From NCBI RefSeq assembly GCF_011762195.1, contig NZ_JAASQK010000010.1, positions 1 through 64,000 on the forward strand: a DNA stretch of 64,000 bases. The letters run 5' to 3'. A program made the position numbers and the translations under genes. This DNA is from Sphingomonas oligoaromativorans. Lineage in GTDB: Bacteria; Pseudomonadota; Alphaproteobacteria; Sphingomonadales; Sphingomonadaceae. The notes under the pieces were generated by a model. That model worked only from the letters and a program-made list of their open reading frames with translations, did not search any database and was not told the origin of the DNA. The first letter of the stretch is position 1. Every line of letters begins with the position of its first letter. Below, in pieces: positions 48,686-57,208 of this stretch.

Positions 48686-48940
48686 TCAGGCGGCGATTTG
48701 CTCGCTGGTGCTGTATCGCGCCCCGGTGGCCAACCATGCCAGCACGTCGCGCTCGGCATACCGGACGATACGGGTTCCGGGCGGAGCGAAATGGCGAAGG
48801 GGAATGCCACGCCCTCGGTAGCCTTCGAGGGTGTCGACCGACACGCCGATAAGCTCGGCGCATTCCTTGGGATCGAGGGGACGCCCTTTGGGCGTATAAT
48901 TGAACAGCTCGCAAAGCTGCTCGAAAGACAGGTCAGACAT
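48686..48940 (-). CDS. AlpA/MerR-like helix-turn-helix protein of island 2
   Basis: An 84-residue homologue of the island 1 gene at 1856-2110, with the helix-turn-helix in LDPKECAELIGVSVDTLEGY and the shared PPGTRIVRYAERDVLAWL segment and C-terminal TSEQIAA. Start at 48940 (ATG after ggagttgcgtgt). It lies between integrase and primase-helicase, all leftward. Likely directionality factor or regulator of integrase and replication genes. Confidence 0.85.
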   Translation of the reverse strand: MSDLSFEQLCELFNYTPKGRPLDPKECAELIGVSVDTLEGYRGRGIPLRHFAPPGTRIVRYAERDVLAWLATGARYSTSEQIAA

Positions 48941-48959
48941 ACACGCAACTCCGGCGCAT

Positions 48960-48974
48960 CCTGCCAATGGCAGG
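48960..48974. repeat. CCTGCC / GGCAGG palindrome upstream of the AlpA-like gene
   Basis: Perfect 6-bp inverted repeat with AAT centre, 19 bp upstream of the AlpA-like start codon. Same half-sites as 48635-48668 and the two island 1 palindromes. Candidate autoregulatory site. Confidence 0.5.
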
Positions 48975-49321
48975 TCCGTCATGCCTCCGAGTTTTGTGTC
49001 GTCACCTGCCCCAGTCGGCTTCGGGGGTGTCCGGGGCCTAGGGGGCTTTCACCCTTGCGCCTCACCGGCTTGCGTCTCTGGAATTTTCCTCGTGGGCACG
49101 CCCCAGTGCGGCGCTGCCACCTGTAGGTGACGGTGAAAACCTTATGCTACCGGCAGCTAGTCGCGCAAGCTCTTATTTTCGCTTGATAAGCACATGCTTA
49201 GGTCGCGATTCGGACACCTTGTAGCAGAGCCGTGGGGCGCGATCGGCGCCCCGCCGCCCCTGCACCGGCGGCACGCTGTGATCGGGGCTGTAATCCCCGC
49301 TATAGCGGCCCCAACCATGCG
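48975..49321. other. Intergenic region between AlpA-like gene and integrase
   Basis: No gene supported. A perfect 12-bp palindrome CACCTGTAGGTG lies at 49118-49129, with a related half (TCACCTG) near 49005; possible regulator site. AT-rich sequence near 49170-49195 may hold the AlpA-like gene's promoter. Confidence 0.4.
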
Positions 49322-50596
49322 TCACGCGCGCTGTGGCATGGGGACCACGTTCGCGCCGTTTGCCTGTGCCGCTTGCTGCTCAATCCAGTCCGCAATGCGC
49401 TGGGTTTCGGGTTTGAGATATTGGAGGCGGGAGGTTTCGAGATAGTGCTTTGCCGTGACCGATCCGTTGGGAATATGGTTCGTCAGCAACTCAATCTTAG
49501 TGAAATCCACGGCGCAGTTGGCAACGCCGATGGTGATGTAGGTCCTGCGCAGATCGTGGTTCATGATCTTCGTTCCGGCAACCTCGCTGATCTTCCGCCG
49601 GGTGTCGCGCGGGTCAATGATATGCCCTGCTCGGCTCCATGAAGCGAACACATGGGGATTGTCCTCAACCCGTGCCCGCGCTTTCAGCAGAGCAATCGCC
49701 TGCGACGACAACGGGAGCCACACAGGATTCCGGTTCTTGGGGTCGGGCAAATGGAACCAGCCTTCCTCCAAATTGACGCGATCCCATGTAAGGGACGCAG
49801 CCTCTTTCAGGCGGCATCCGGTCAGCAGCAGGAACATCGACAGGTCGATGGCAGCGAGCGTTTCCCGATTTTGCGTCTCGCCGCGCCACTGTTCCAGCGC
49901 GCTCCACACCGCGCCAATCTTGGAGTCGGGCACGCGGCTGGTGCGCGGCATCAACTGAATCCAGTCGTCTTTGAGCGCACTGACCGGATTGTGCGTGATG
50001 ACGGGCAACCCGTCCGACCGCCTATAGCGGCGGCTGGCGAAGTTAATAAGGGCGCGCAGCACGGCAAACGCCTGATTTGCTTGGCCGGGTGCCCCTGCCT
50101 TCCCGCGCAGGCCCTTAGTCAGCATCTCGCGATATCGCTTCCGCACGTCGTCCTCGGTGATGGACGCGATTGGCTTGGACAGCCACGCCTCAAATGTGGT
50201 GGTGACGTGACGCTCAATCACGTCCGCGCTGGAACCCTTGAGCTTGCCCGGTCGGTCCTTGTAGGCGTCGGCCACATCGCGAAGTGTCACCGCTACCGCC
50301 GCGTCATGCTTCTTGGCATCGCGCGGGTCGATCCCCTCCCGCATGTCCTGCAACAGCTTCTGCGCCCGCTTGCGCGCGGCGTCCTCGGTGTAGGTGCCAT
50401 ACGCGCCGATGGTAAACTGGATCGACTTGCCCGCGACCCGCCCCATGACGATGAACACCCGGCGCGGCGGCTTGCCCGGTTCGGCTGGCGGAGCCACCCG
50501 TAACCCGTAGCCCTTCACCGCCTCGTCCCAATGAATCTGATAACCCTTCTCTGGCGCTTGGACCTTGTCGATAAACGCCTTGGTGAGCTTCACCAT
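49322..50596 (-). CDS. P4-type tyrosine recombinase (integrase) of island 2
   Basis: A 424-residue integrase with the DUF4102-type N-terminus and catalytic Arg262 (LTGCRLKEA), His347 and Arg350 (NHDLRRTY), His374 (TNHIPNG) and Tyr385 (KHYLE). Start ATG at 50596 follows aaggaggtcat. The crossover at the neighbouring tRNA-Ser anticodon loop is its inferred target: the 7-bp loop equals the normal tyrosine-recombinase spacer and the anticodon stem arms (CCGGT/ACCGG) would be the inverted core sites. Confidence 0.95.
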   Translation of the reverse strand: MVKLTKAFIDKVQAPEKGYQIHWDEAVKGYGLRVAPPAEPGKPPRRVFIVMGRVAGKSIQFTIGAYGTYTEDAARKRAQKLLQDMREGIDPRDAKKHDAAVAVTLRDVADAYKDRPGKLKGSSADVIERHVTTTFEAWLSKPIASITEDDVRKRYREMLTKGLRGKAGAPGQANQAFAVLRALINFASRRYRRSDGLPVITHNPVSALKDDWIQLMPRTSRVPDSKIGAVWSALEQWRGETQNRETLAAIDLSMFLLLTGCRLKEAASLTWDRVNLEEGWFHLPDPKNRNPVWLPLSSQAIALLKARARVEDNPHVFASWSRAGHIIDPRDTRRKISEVAGTKIMNHDLRRTYITIGVANCAVDFTKIELLTNHIPNGSVTAKHYLETSRLQYLKPETQRIADWIEQQAAQANGANVVPMPQRA

Positions 50597-50606
50597 ATGA
50601 CCTCCT

Positions 50607-50623
50607 TCTAGCGCATTTCTAGC
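50607..50623. repeat. Right arm site of island 2 (TCTAGCGCATTTCTAGC)
   Basis: Same-orientation near-copy (15 of 17) of the left arm at 40448-40464, with two CTAGC units 11 bp apart. It lies 11 bp upstream of the integrase start codon and 121 bp from the right CTTGAAA core, so integrase binding here could also repress its own gene. Confidence 0.65.
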
Positions 50624-50642
50624 ACGCAGCATTGTGCTACGA

Positions 50643-50717
50643 CGTGCAGCTACGAGCGCGCAAGGAGGTTAAGTATCTGATTTAATAGGTGTTTACGGGC
50701 TGTTGCGTGCAGCTACG
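50643..50717. repeat. Two CGTGCAGCTACG direct repeats near the right crossover
   Basis: CGTGCAGCTACG occurs at 50643-50654 and 50706-50717 between the arm site and the crossover core. Not found in the left end. Position suggests a second class of recombination protein site (for example the directionality factor), present on the integrase side only. Confidence 0.45.
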
Positions 50718-50744
50718 GGTTACTGCCGGGCCGAGTGTCCCAAA

Positions 50745-50802
50745 CTTGAAAACCGGCGACGGGGCAACCCGTCCGTGGGTTCGAATCCCACCTCTTCCGC
50801 CA
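50745..50802 (+). pseudogene. 3' half of the interrupted chromosomal tRNA-Ser(TGA)
   Basis: Begins with the anticodon loop CTTGAAA and continues through stem ACCGG, variable arm, T-arm, acceptor CTCTTCC and CCA. Together with 40300-40338 it rebuilds a perfect tRNA-Ser. Its 3' end also adjoins the third element's integrase region, so it probably serves as that element's attachment gene as well. Confidence 0.92.
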
Positions 50803-50983
50803 AATCCCTATCCAAAGCGGTTCGCAGAAGGCCACCAGTATCGACATTTTCGGCTGAAAACCGACGTTTAGCTGACCGGTTCGGCTTCGGCCGTTCGTAA
50901 TCGTTCGAACCCATCCAGTGATTCGGAGGGTATAAAACGAGGTACGCGCGGTCGAAAAACGAGGTACTTTCAGGAGACCGAAA

Positions 50984-52315
50984 TTGCTGACCGATGCGAA
51001 GGTCCGCGCCGCCAAACCGCGCAGCAAAACCTATAAGCTTTCGGATACCAACCGCCTGTTTCTGATGGTGACGCCGAGCGGCGGAAAGCTCTGGCGCTGG
51101 AACTACGATTACGACGGCAGGCACAAGAGCATGGCCTTTGGCGCCTGGCCGATCGTCTCGCTCGCCGACGCGCGCACGAAGCGCGACGAGGCATACACCG
51201 CCCTTTGCGAGGGGCATGATCCCGCCATCGTGAAAAAACTTAGGATCGAAGCGAACCTGGAATCCAGTCGGCAGACTTTCGAGCGCGTGGCACGCGATTG
51301 GCATGAGAACGCCCGATCACAATGGGCTCCGATCCACGCCCAAGACGTTATCCGAAGTCTGGAAAGGGATGTTTTCCCAACAATCGGCTCCTTGCCGATC
51401 GCGCAGCTCATACCGCCGCTCATCCTCTCCGTTCTGCGTGAGGTAGAGTCGCGCGGTGCGATCGAAACCGCCAAGCGCATCCGCCAACGCATCTCGGCCG
51501 TCTTCGTCTACGCGATCGCCAAGGGTATTGCTCAATCTGACCCGGCCGAGAAGCTTGGCGCGGTCCTCAAGCCCCTGCGTAAAGGACGCCAGCCCGCCAT
51601 CACGGACCTGGTTCCTCTTCGTAGAATGATCCTGGTGGCGGAAGAGGATTATGCGCGCCCGATCACGCGTCTGGCCCTGCGTCTTCTTGCCCTCACAGCC
51701 GTGCGACCAAGCGAACTGCGCGGCGCCCGTTGGGATGAGTTCGAGGATCTTAATGGCAAGGAACCCGTGTGGCGCATTCCTGCGTCCCGAATGAAGGGCA
51801 ATATCGAACGGAAAGAGGAAGTAGACGGCGACCATTTAGTCCCGATGACAACCCAGGCGATCGCGGTGCTCAAGGGATTGTGGCCGCTGACGGGAAATGG
51901 ACCGCTGCTTTTCCCGAGCAATCGACACCTGCATCGACCAATGAGCGAAAATGCCCTCGGCTATCTCCTCAACCGCGCGGGCTACCACGGACACCATGTC
52001 CCTCACGGGTTTCGCGCTGCTTTTTCAACCATCATGAACGAATGGGCGGAGCGCGAGGGGAAGGATCATGATCGCAAGGTCATCGACCTGATGCTCGCTC
52101 ATGTGCCGAAAGAGAGGGTCGAAGGAGCCTATAATCGCGCCGCCTATATGCCTCGCAGGCGCGAACTGGCGGAGATTTGGGCCACCATGTTGAGCAAGGG
52201 CCTGCCTGATCCCATCGATCTTATCGATCGGCCCTCAAAGGTAACGGGCGTCCGATTCCGGTGCCGGTTCGCGCCTCGCGTCGATGGTGAATTCCGTTTC
52301 CCGGTCAGACGCTGA
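50984..52315 (+). CDS. P4-type tyrosine recombinase (integrase) of the third element
   Basis: A 443-residue integrase, distant from the two island integrases, with the DUF4102 start (LTDAKVRAAKP), AVRPSELRGARWDE (catalytic Arg), HGFRAAF (HxxR), LAHVPKERVEGAYNRAAY (His and Tyr). The start is TTG at 50984 after aggag at a good distance. It reads away from the tRNA-Ser 3' end 180 bp upstream, the classical arrangement for integration at a tRNA 3' end. Confidence 0.93.
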   Translation: MLTDAKVRAAKPRSKTYKLSDTNRLFLMVTPSGGKLWRWNYDYDGRHKSMAFGAWPIVSLADARTKRDEAYTALCEGHDPAIVKKLRIEANLESSRQTFERVARDWHENARSQWAPIHAQDVIRSLERDVFPTIGSLPIAQLIPPLILSVLREVESRGAIETAKRIRQRISAVFVYAIAKGIAQSDPAEKLGAVLKPLRKGRQPAITDLVPLRRMILVAEEDYARPITRLALRLLALTAVRPSELRGARWDEFEDLNGKEPVWRIPASRMKGNIERKEEVDGDHLVPMTTQAIAVLKGLWPLTGNGPLLFPSNRHLHRPMSENALGYLLNRAGYHGHHVPHGFRAAFSTIMNEWAEREGKDHDRKVIDLMLAHVPKERVEGAYNRAAYMPRRRELAEIWATMLSKGLPDPIDLIDRPSKVTGVRFRCRFAPRVDGEFRFPVRR

Positions 52316-52326
52316 ATAGCCAACTA

Positions 52327-52360
52327 GTGCGGCGACTGATAGTCAGTCGCCGCACATTTA
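52327..52360 (+). terminator. Terminator hairpin after the third integrase
   Basis: Perfect 13-bp inverted repeat starting GTGCGGCG with a TAG loop, 11 bp after the integrase stop and followed by atttatctttg. A strong intrinsic terminator, possibly serving both strands since the AlpA-like gene converges on it. Confidence 0.8.
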
Positions 52361-52421
52361 TCTTTGAAGTACAGATATTTGTATCACTAATCTAACATTT
52401 TGTCGTATGTGAGCAGCGATC

Positions 52422-52643
52422 TCAGATCCGACGCTTCTTGCCTTCGAAGCCATCCTTCACATCATTGATCCAGGCAATGAGTTCCTTCTCGCTCCAGCGA
52501 GAGGCAAATGCCGAGACCTTATATGGTGACGGAAATTTTCCAGCCTTGATAAGGCCGTAGATCATGGTCTTACCGAGCCCCGCACGACGCTTGACCTCCT
52601 CCAACCGGATCAGACGATCGCCGGTTTCCAGTTCATCTGCCAT
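52422..52643 (-). CDS. AlpA-family transcriptional regulator
   Basis: A 73-residue AlpA-type protein: RLIRLEEVKRRAGLGKTMIY, then the wing FPSPYKVSAFASRWSEKEL and a basic tail. It is a different subtype from the two island AlpA-like proteins. Start at 52643 after ggagg. Likely regulator of the neighbouring integrase or the transfer operon; it reads toward the integrase. Confidence 0.85.
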   Translation of the reverse strand: MADELETGDRLIRLEEVKRRAGLGKTMIYGLIKAGKFPSPYKVSAFASRWSEKELIAWINDVKDGFEGKKRRI

Positions 52644-52796
52644 GAGCGGAGCCTCCCCCAAACGAGGCTGCTGTCCCACCTTTATCGAGGCCGCAGCCTG
52701 AAATACCGCGTGTCAAATGTCGGCGCTCGTTTCGCCGTGGCCCAACGACACCGCGTCTGGCGCCGACAAGGATGGCGTGCCCGCGAAACCAGGCCA

Positions 52797-53033
52797 TCAT
52801 CGGCCCTCCTTCGACACTGTGCCTGTCTGGATGCCGCGGACGAAGGCGCGATCACTGGCCAAGAAGGCTTCGAGCATGTGCGGGATGAGCTCTGCGACAG
52901 GCTCTTCGATACCATAGGTCTGCCGATAGAGCTCGGCGTAGGCGGCCAGCCGTTGATGCAAATCCGGCAGTACCGAGATCGCCAGCTTGACCGGCGTCCG
53001 ATCCGGAAGTTGGCCGAGTTTGAGGGCGTTCAT
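52797..53033 (-). CDS. DUF2274 protein
   Basis: A 78-residue protein of the DUF2274 family (LKLGQLPDRTPVKLAI, LHQRLAAYAELY), almost always found just after trbI in alphaproteobacterial trb operons. The ATG overlaps the trbI stop (ATGA). Fold resembles a ribbon-helix-helix-like small protein; role unknown. Confidence 0.85.
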   Translation of the reverse strand: MNALKLGQLPDRTPVKLAISVLPDLHQRLAAYAELYRQTYGIEEPVAELIPHMLEAFLASDRAFVRGIQTGTVSKEGR

Positions 53034-54220
53034 CGGATTTCCTCCTTCCATGGCCTGAGTATGAGATCGCGTTGGACCAGCAAGCGTACGGGCGTTCCCG
53101 GCCGGACGGTGATCGTCGGCTGAATATCGAGTGCCTTGGAGATCAGTTGATCCCCTGTCCGCGACACGCTCTGCTGAGTCGAATGGCGGATAGCCTGGGT
53201 GAGTCCGCCCCGGCCGGTGAACTGGACCTCAGTACCGATGCCGAGCAAGGTCGACAGCACGACGCCCTTGAGCAGCATCCCATCATGATGATCGATCCGA
53301 TCTTCGAGGCCGGCATAGCCCTCGACATCGGTGCCCGGCATGTTGTCGAGGGCGAGCGAACTGCCATCGGGCCATAGGAGACGCTGCCAAACGAGTAGCG
53401 CACGTCGTTGGCCAAAGGTCACCTGGCTGTCATAGCTGCCGACAAGCCGACTTCCTTGGGGAATGAGCAGGGCCCTTCCCGTCGGTGTGTCATAGACATT
53501 CTCCGTGATGAGTGCGGTCACCAGACCGGGAAGATCCGAGCGCAGGCCAGTGATGAGACTTGCCGGGATCACGCTGCCGGCCGACAGAAGCCAGGGCGAC
53601 ACCGGAAGACTTGGCTCATGCGGGTTTACCGCGCTCCCGATCTCAAGCGCCTTCATGAACCCGATTTTTTTCTCTTGGTCACTGGCATCGGTCAGCGAGC
53701 CAACCGTCGTGTGGGTTCCCGTTTCCTGCTGCGGCGTGATCGCAGTCCCCTGCGCCGGTGATATCGGCGCCCGACCCCCACTGTTTTGCACGAGAATGGG
53801 GGACTGGCGAGCAGCGCGCAACTCATCCACATTGCGCGTGAGGGCCGCATTCGATGCCGGCTCTGCTTTCGCAACAAGCATTGCCTGTTGATGCTCGAGG
53901 ACGGGTTTGCCCAGGTCACCCGGCAGCGGTGGCCCGAGTTTCGGCGCTGAACCGTAGTTTGTTGGCAGACCATTGAGCGTATCGGGCGATCCGACCGATG
54001 CCGGCTGCGACAGATCGGTCGGCTGGTCAGCCGCGCGATGCGCGTGCGGGCGCAGAGCCACGACGCTGAGGGTCGCGATCGTCCCGGTCGCAGCCACGGT
54101 CGCCCCAAAGATGACGCCACGCCTGAAACGCGCCGCACGATGTGGGCGACCTCGTAACACGAGGGTTTCAGGGTCGACCTTGGCGTGTGCAGCGGCGATT
54201 GGGTCTGGCTCCCCCATCAC
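53030..54220 (-). CDS. trbI: Conjugal transfer protein TrbI (VirB10-like)
   Basis: Spans both membranes and links the inner and outer parts of the type IV secretion channel. 396 residues: cytoplasmic tail, membrane helix (about 35-58), Pro-rich periplasmic stretch, then the VirB10/TrbI C-terminal domain (LPVSPWLLSAGSVIPASLIT, YDTPTGRALLIPQGSRLVGSY, DHHDGMLLKGVVLST). Overlaps both neighbours by 4 bp. Confidence 0.94.
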   Translation of the reverse strand: MMGEPDPIAAAHAKVDPETLVLRGRPHRAARFRRGVIFGATVAATGTIATLSVVALRPHAHRAADQPTDLSQPASVGSPDTLNGLPTNYGSAPKLGPPLPGDLGKPVLEHQQAMLVAKAEPASNAALTRNVDELRAARQSPILVQNSGGRAPISPAQGTAITPQQETGTHTTVGSLTDASDQEKKIGFMKALEIGSAVNPHEPSLPVSPWLLSAGSVIPASLITGLRSDLPGLVTALITENVYDTPTGRALLIPQGSRLVGSYDSQVTFGQRRALLVWQRLLWPDGSSLALDNMPGTDVEGYAGLEDRIDHHDGMLLKGVVLSTLLGIGTEVQFTGRGGLTQAIRHSTQQSVSRTGDQLISKALDIQPTITVRPGTPVRLLVQRDLILRPWKEEIR

Positions 54221-55134
54221 CCTTTCCTCGATCCGGCGGAGATCATGCGCGTGATCCGAACCACGTCCTGATGCTTCAATCCGAGTCGGAGTTCGGCCGC
54301 GTCGAACAGACGGTCGACCACATAGAAGTGGCCCTGCATCCGATAGTTGACGAGTTCGGCCTCACCCTTGGGACCAGCGAGAAACAAGGGCGGCGCCTCA
54401 CCCACGCTGAGTGACTTGGGAAACTCGATGTACGTCTGTCGACCATCGTCAAAGGCGCGAATGGGCCGCCAGTCTGGGCTGTCGCCCGTGACGCTATAGT
54501 CGAAATGTAGCTTCGTCAGGTCGAGCCCGACCGCAATTGGGCTGGCTTCAGCCGCTGCCCTTGTGGCGCGCTCGATCGCGAGCAGCTGATCCTGTGGATA
54601 GGTCCAGGAGACCGCGGTCATCGCGGTGGCGGGCGTGCTGATCAGTGACACATGGTAGCTGCGCCGGTCGGTCGTCACGACGATGTTGGTGGTGAGCCCG
54701 GCCGAGAAGGGCTTCACGAGGATGTGAGACCGTTTTGCGTCGCCCGTACCGCTGGTCGTATCGCCTATCACCCAGCGCGCCGTGTCGCCGGACGCGACCG
54801 CTCCCATTACCTCTCCGGGCTGGAGCATGATGTCCGTGACCTGACCGGGCGCGGCATAGGCGCGATACACGGCCCCGTCGGCAAAAGGGTATATCTGCAT
54901 CGCGTTGACGAATCCCGATCGCATCGGAGACAGAGTAGCGCTCCGGTTGGCGCCGGCGACGGCCCGCATTTCGGCTCGATTCACAGGTGCCGGCCTTTCG
55001 GCAGGGGCCATCGACGGACGAATGTCTGCTGCCGGCGCAGATGTTGCTGCAGCCGAAGTGGGGACAGGAGGACTGTCAGCCGCGATCAGCGCGACCACGC
55101 CCAGAGCCAGCGGTGAGATCGAATGGCGCTTCAC
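54217..55134 (-). CDS. trbG: Conjugal transfer protein TrbG (VirB9-like)
   Basis: Outer-membrane core component of the transfer channel, 305 residues. A signal peptide (1-25) precedes the VirB9-type domain (VYRAYAAPGQVTDIMLQPGE, TTNIVVTTDRRSYHVSL) and a C-terminal RLFDAAELRLG stretch. Start is a GTG that overlaps the trbF stop (GTGA). Confidence 0.93.
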   Translation of the reverse strand: MKRHSISPLALGVVALIAADSPPVPTSAAATSAPAADIRPSMAPAERPAPVNRAEMRAVAGANRSATLSPMRSGFVNAMQIYPFADGAVYRAYAAPGQVTDIMLQPGEVMGAVASGDTARWVIGDTTSGTGDAKRSHILVKPFSAGLTTNIVVTTDRRSYHVSLISTPATAMTAVSWTYPQDQLLAIERATRAAAEASPIAVGLDLTKLHFDYSVTGDSPDWRPIRAFDDGRQTYIEFPKSLSVGEAPPLFLAGPKGEAELVNYRMQGHFYVVDRLFDAAELRLGLKHQDVVRITRMISAGSRKG

Positions 55135-55901
55135 GGTTGCACCTCCTGTTGAACCGGGGGACTTTCGGGCATCGCTAGCCGGGGCGCCGCTGGTGTCAGT
55201 GGAACGGAAGCCATGGACGGCTCGATCTCGCGGCTCCAGTCGATGGCATCGACATAGATGCCGAGCGGGTTCTTCCGCAGGATATCGGCGTTGGCGGGAG
55301 GCCGTTGCACGATCGTCAGGATGGCAGTCCAATGGCTGGTGCCCGAGAGTGCTCCACGCGAATAGGCTGTTTCGATCCACTTCACCTGGAACGAGCGGTC
55401 GGATGCGCGGACGACGCTGATGACCTGAACCGAGACGGTTCTGTCTCCAATGTTGGCGAAGGGATCAGCCGAGCGTGCATATCCATCGATGGCGGAAGCG
55501 CCACGGCGCGTGACGAAGTCATAGGCCTCGAGCCAGCTTCGCCGCATGAGCACCGGATCGAGGGAAACGCCCCGCACGTCGGTGATGAAGTGAGCCAGAT
55601 GCCACGCAATTTGCGGATCGGTCGGATTGTAGGTCGATTGAAGCTGTTCGACTGCCCTCGCCGCGCCGAGCCTGTCCACCTCTACGACATAGGGAATGAC
55701 GCGACTCTGGGCGGCTTGCCAGACGATCCCGGATGCGAGGCCGCCGGCCAGCAACAGCGTACCGAAGGCCATCAGACGCCAGTTTCGCGCCTGACTTCGA
55801 GCGGAGCCGATACGCTCGTCCCACATCTGACCGGCCCGTTGATAGGGCGTCGCTGGCGCAGGCGTATCGCCGTAGCGCTGGACTCCACGTTTGAAGAACA
55901 T
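55131..55901 (-). CDS. trbF: Conjugal transfer protein TrbF (VirB8-like)
   Basis: Inner-membrane assembly factor with a periplasmic NTF2-like domain. 256 residues: N-terminal YGDTPAPATPYQRAGQMWDE, a membrane helix (about 45-65), then the VirB8 domain (PYVVEVDRLGAA, RSWLEAYDFVTRRG, QVKWIETAYSRG). Three bases separate it from trbL. Confidence 0.93.
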   Translation of the reverse strand: MFFKRGVQRYGDTPAPATPYQRAGQMWDERIGSARSQARNWRLMAFGTLLLAGGLASGIVWQAAQSRVIPYVVEVDRLGAARAVEQLQSTYNPTDPQIAWHLAHFITDVRGVSLDPVLMRRSWLEAYDFVTRRGASAIDGYARSADPFANIGDRTVSVQVISVVRASDRSFQVKWIETAYSRGALSGTSHWTAILTIVQRPPANADILRKNPLGIYVDAIDWSREIEPSMASVPLTPAAPRLAMPESPPVQQEVQP

Positions 55902-55904
55902 GGT

Positions 55905-57122
55905 CTATTCCTCCTTCTCGTCGATATCGGGAGTGGCGGACGCGCCCCCACCGTCCCCTTCCTTGAGCGTCTGCACGGCCGTCTGCCGATGGTGACGCGC
56001 CGTCTGCTCGGCGCGCAGCTGCCGCGCCCAATCGGGCGTGCCCGCGGGTCCTGACGGCGAAGATGTAGCGGGCGATGGCGCTGCCTCGCTCTTCCCGCGA
56101 GCGGAGGTTCCACCAGCCGGGCTTCGAGCAGCTTCCGCTGCCCCTGGCCCGTTGGCAGCGCCAGCCGTTGAGCCGGCGGCTCCCATGGTAGTGCCAGATC
56201 GAACGGCCCCCACTCCCCCGCCGGCAGCCATAGTCGCCGCTCCGATTGCAGCGCCGCCGCCCATGGCAGCTGCGCTGGCCACGCCAACCGCGGTGCCGAT
56301 TGCAGCTCCTGCACCCAGCTGTGGAGCGCCTGCGACCAGGCCAGAGGCGATACCCGGTCCGAAAATCCCGAGGCCCAGCAGCGAGAGAGACGCCAGCACC
56401 AGCGTCATGGCCTGGGCGATGTCGGGCTGTTGCCCGTGCACCGCCGTCGTGAACTGAGTGAAGAAGCCGGAACCGATGCCGACGATAACGGCGAGCACCA
56501 TCACCTTGAGGCCAGATGAGACGACATTGCCGAGCACGCGTTCGGCGAGGAAGCTGGTTCGCCCCCAAAGCGCGAAGGGTACTAGGACAAAGCCTGCCAG
56601 GCTGGTCAGCTTGAATTCGAGGATGGTGACGAACAGCTGCACGGCTAGCACGAAGAATGCGAGGATCACGAGCGCCCAGGCGAACAGCAGCACCAGGAAC
56701 TCCAGGAAATTGTCGAAGAGGAGCGAAAGGCCCGCCATCTTCGAAGCCTGCTCCAGCAAGGGCCACGCAGCCTGGAATCCAACGCCGGCGAGCTTACCGG
56801 GGCGGAGCAGATCGTCGGCCGAGAGGGTGTTGCCGCCCGCTTCCAGCCCGATCGCCGCAAAGGATCTGAAAATGATGTCGGCCAGCGTCGAGAAACTGTT
56901 CAGGATGAAGGCGAAGGCGCCGACGTAGAGGACCTTGCGGACGAACCGCCCAATCACGTCCTGCTCGCCCCCGAGGGCCCAGAAGAGCCCAGCGAGCGTG
57001 ACATCGATGCCGATCAGCGTAGCGGTAAGCCGGTGCACATCGCCGCCGAGCAGGCCGAAACCCGCATCGATGTAACTGCTGAAGGCGCTCAGGAACTGGT
57101 CGATGATGTTGAGGTCATTCAT
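55905..57122 (-). CDS. trbL: Conjugal transfer protein TrbL (VirB6-like)
   Basis: Polytopic inner-membrane channel component, 405 residues with about six to seven membrane helices in the first 270 residues (including GLFWALGGEQDVIGRFVRKVLYV in two parts), followed by a Gly/Ala-rich low-complexity stretch and a charged tail. ATG at 57122 chosen; the upstream extension has no family support. Confidence 0.92.
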   Translation of the reverse strand: MNDLNIIDQFLSAFSSYIDAGFGLLGGDVHRLTATLIGIDVTLAGLFWALGGEQDVIGRFVRKVLYVGAFAFILNSFSTLADIIFRSFAAIGLEAGGNTLSADDLLRPGKLAGVGFQAAWPLLEQASKMAGLSLLFDNFLEFLVLLFAWALVILAFFVLAVQLFVTILEFKLTSLAGFVLVPFALWGRTSFLAERVLGNVVSSGLKVMVLAVIVGIGSGFFTQFTTAVHGQQPDIAQAMTLVLASLSLLGLGIFGPGIASGLVAGAPQLGAGAAIGTAVGVASAAAMGGGAAIGAATMAAGGGVGAVRSGTTMGAAGSTAGAANGPGAAEAARSPAGGTSARGKSEAAPSPATSSPSGPAGTPDWARQLRAEQTARHHRQTAVQTLKEGDGGGASATPDIDEKEE

Positions 57123-57208
57123 CGGTGGGTGATCCCTGTCGAAGGAAGACCGCGGGATGCGTCGGGGAATGGGGGCGCACCCCGCGGTCACCCCCGGCCG
57201 GCGTGCCT

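Larger units (their letters stand above)
40332..50751. mobile_element. Integrative island 2, inserted in the tRNA-Ser anticodon loop
   Basis: A 10.4 kb element bounded by direct copies of the 7-bp anticodon loop CTTGAAA (40332-40338 and 50745-50751). Near-identical 17-bp CTAGC repeats lie 110-122 bp inside each boundary. It carries a complete tRNA-Ser(TGA), a DRT2-like reverse transcriptase, a fused restriction-modification enzyme, an exported protein, an XRE regulator, an iteron-like cluster, a primase-helicase, an AlpA-like gene and an integrase. The cargo genes are visibly more AT-rich than the surrounding chromosome. No capsid or conjugation genes are seen. Confidence 0.9.

Noticed and set aside
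53742-56457. Several plus-strand open frames opposite trbI to trbL
   Set aside because: Shadows of the trb genes, which show family motifs and 4-bp coupled junctions on the minus strand.
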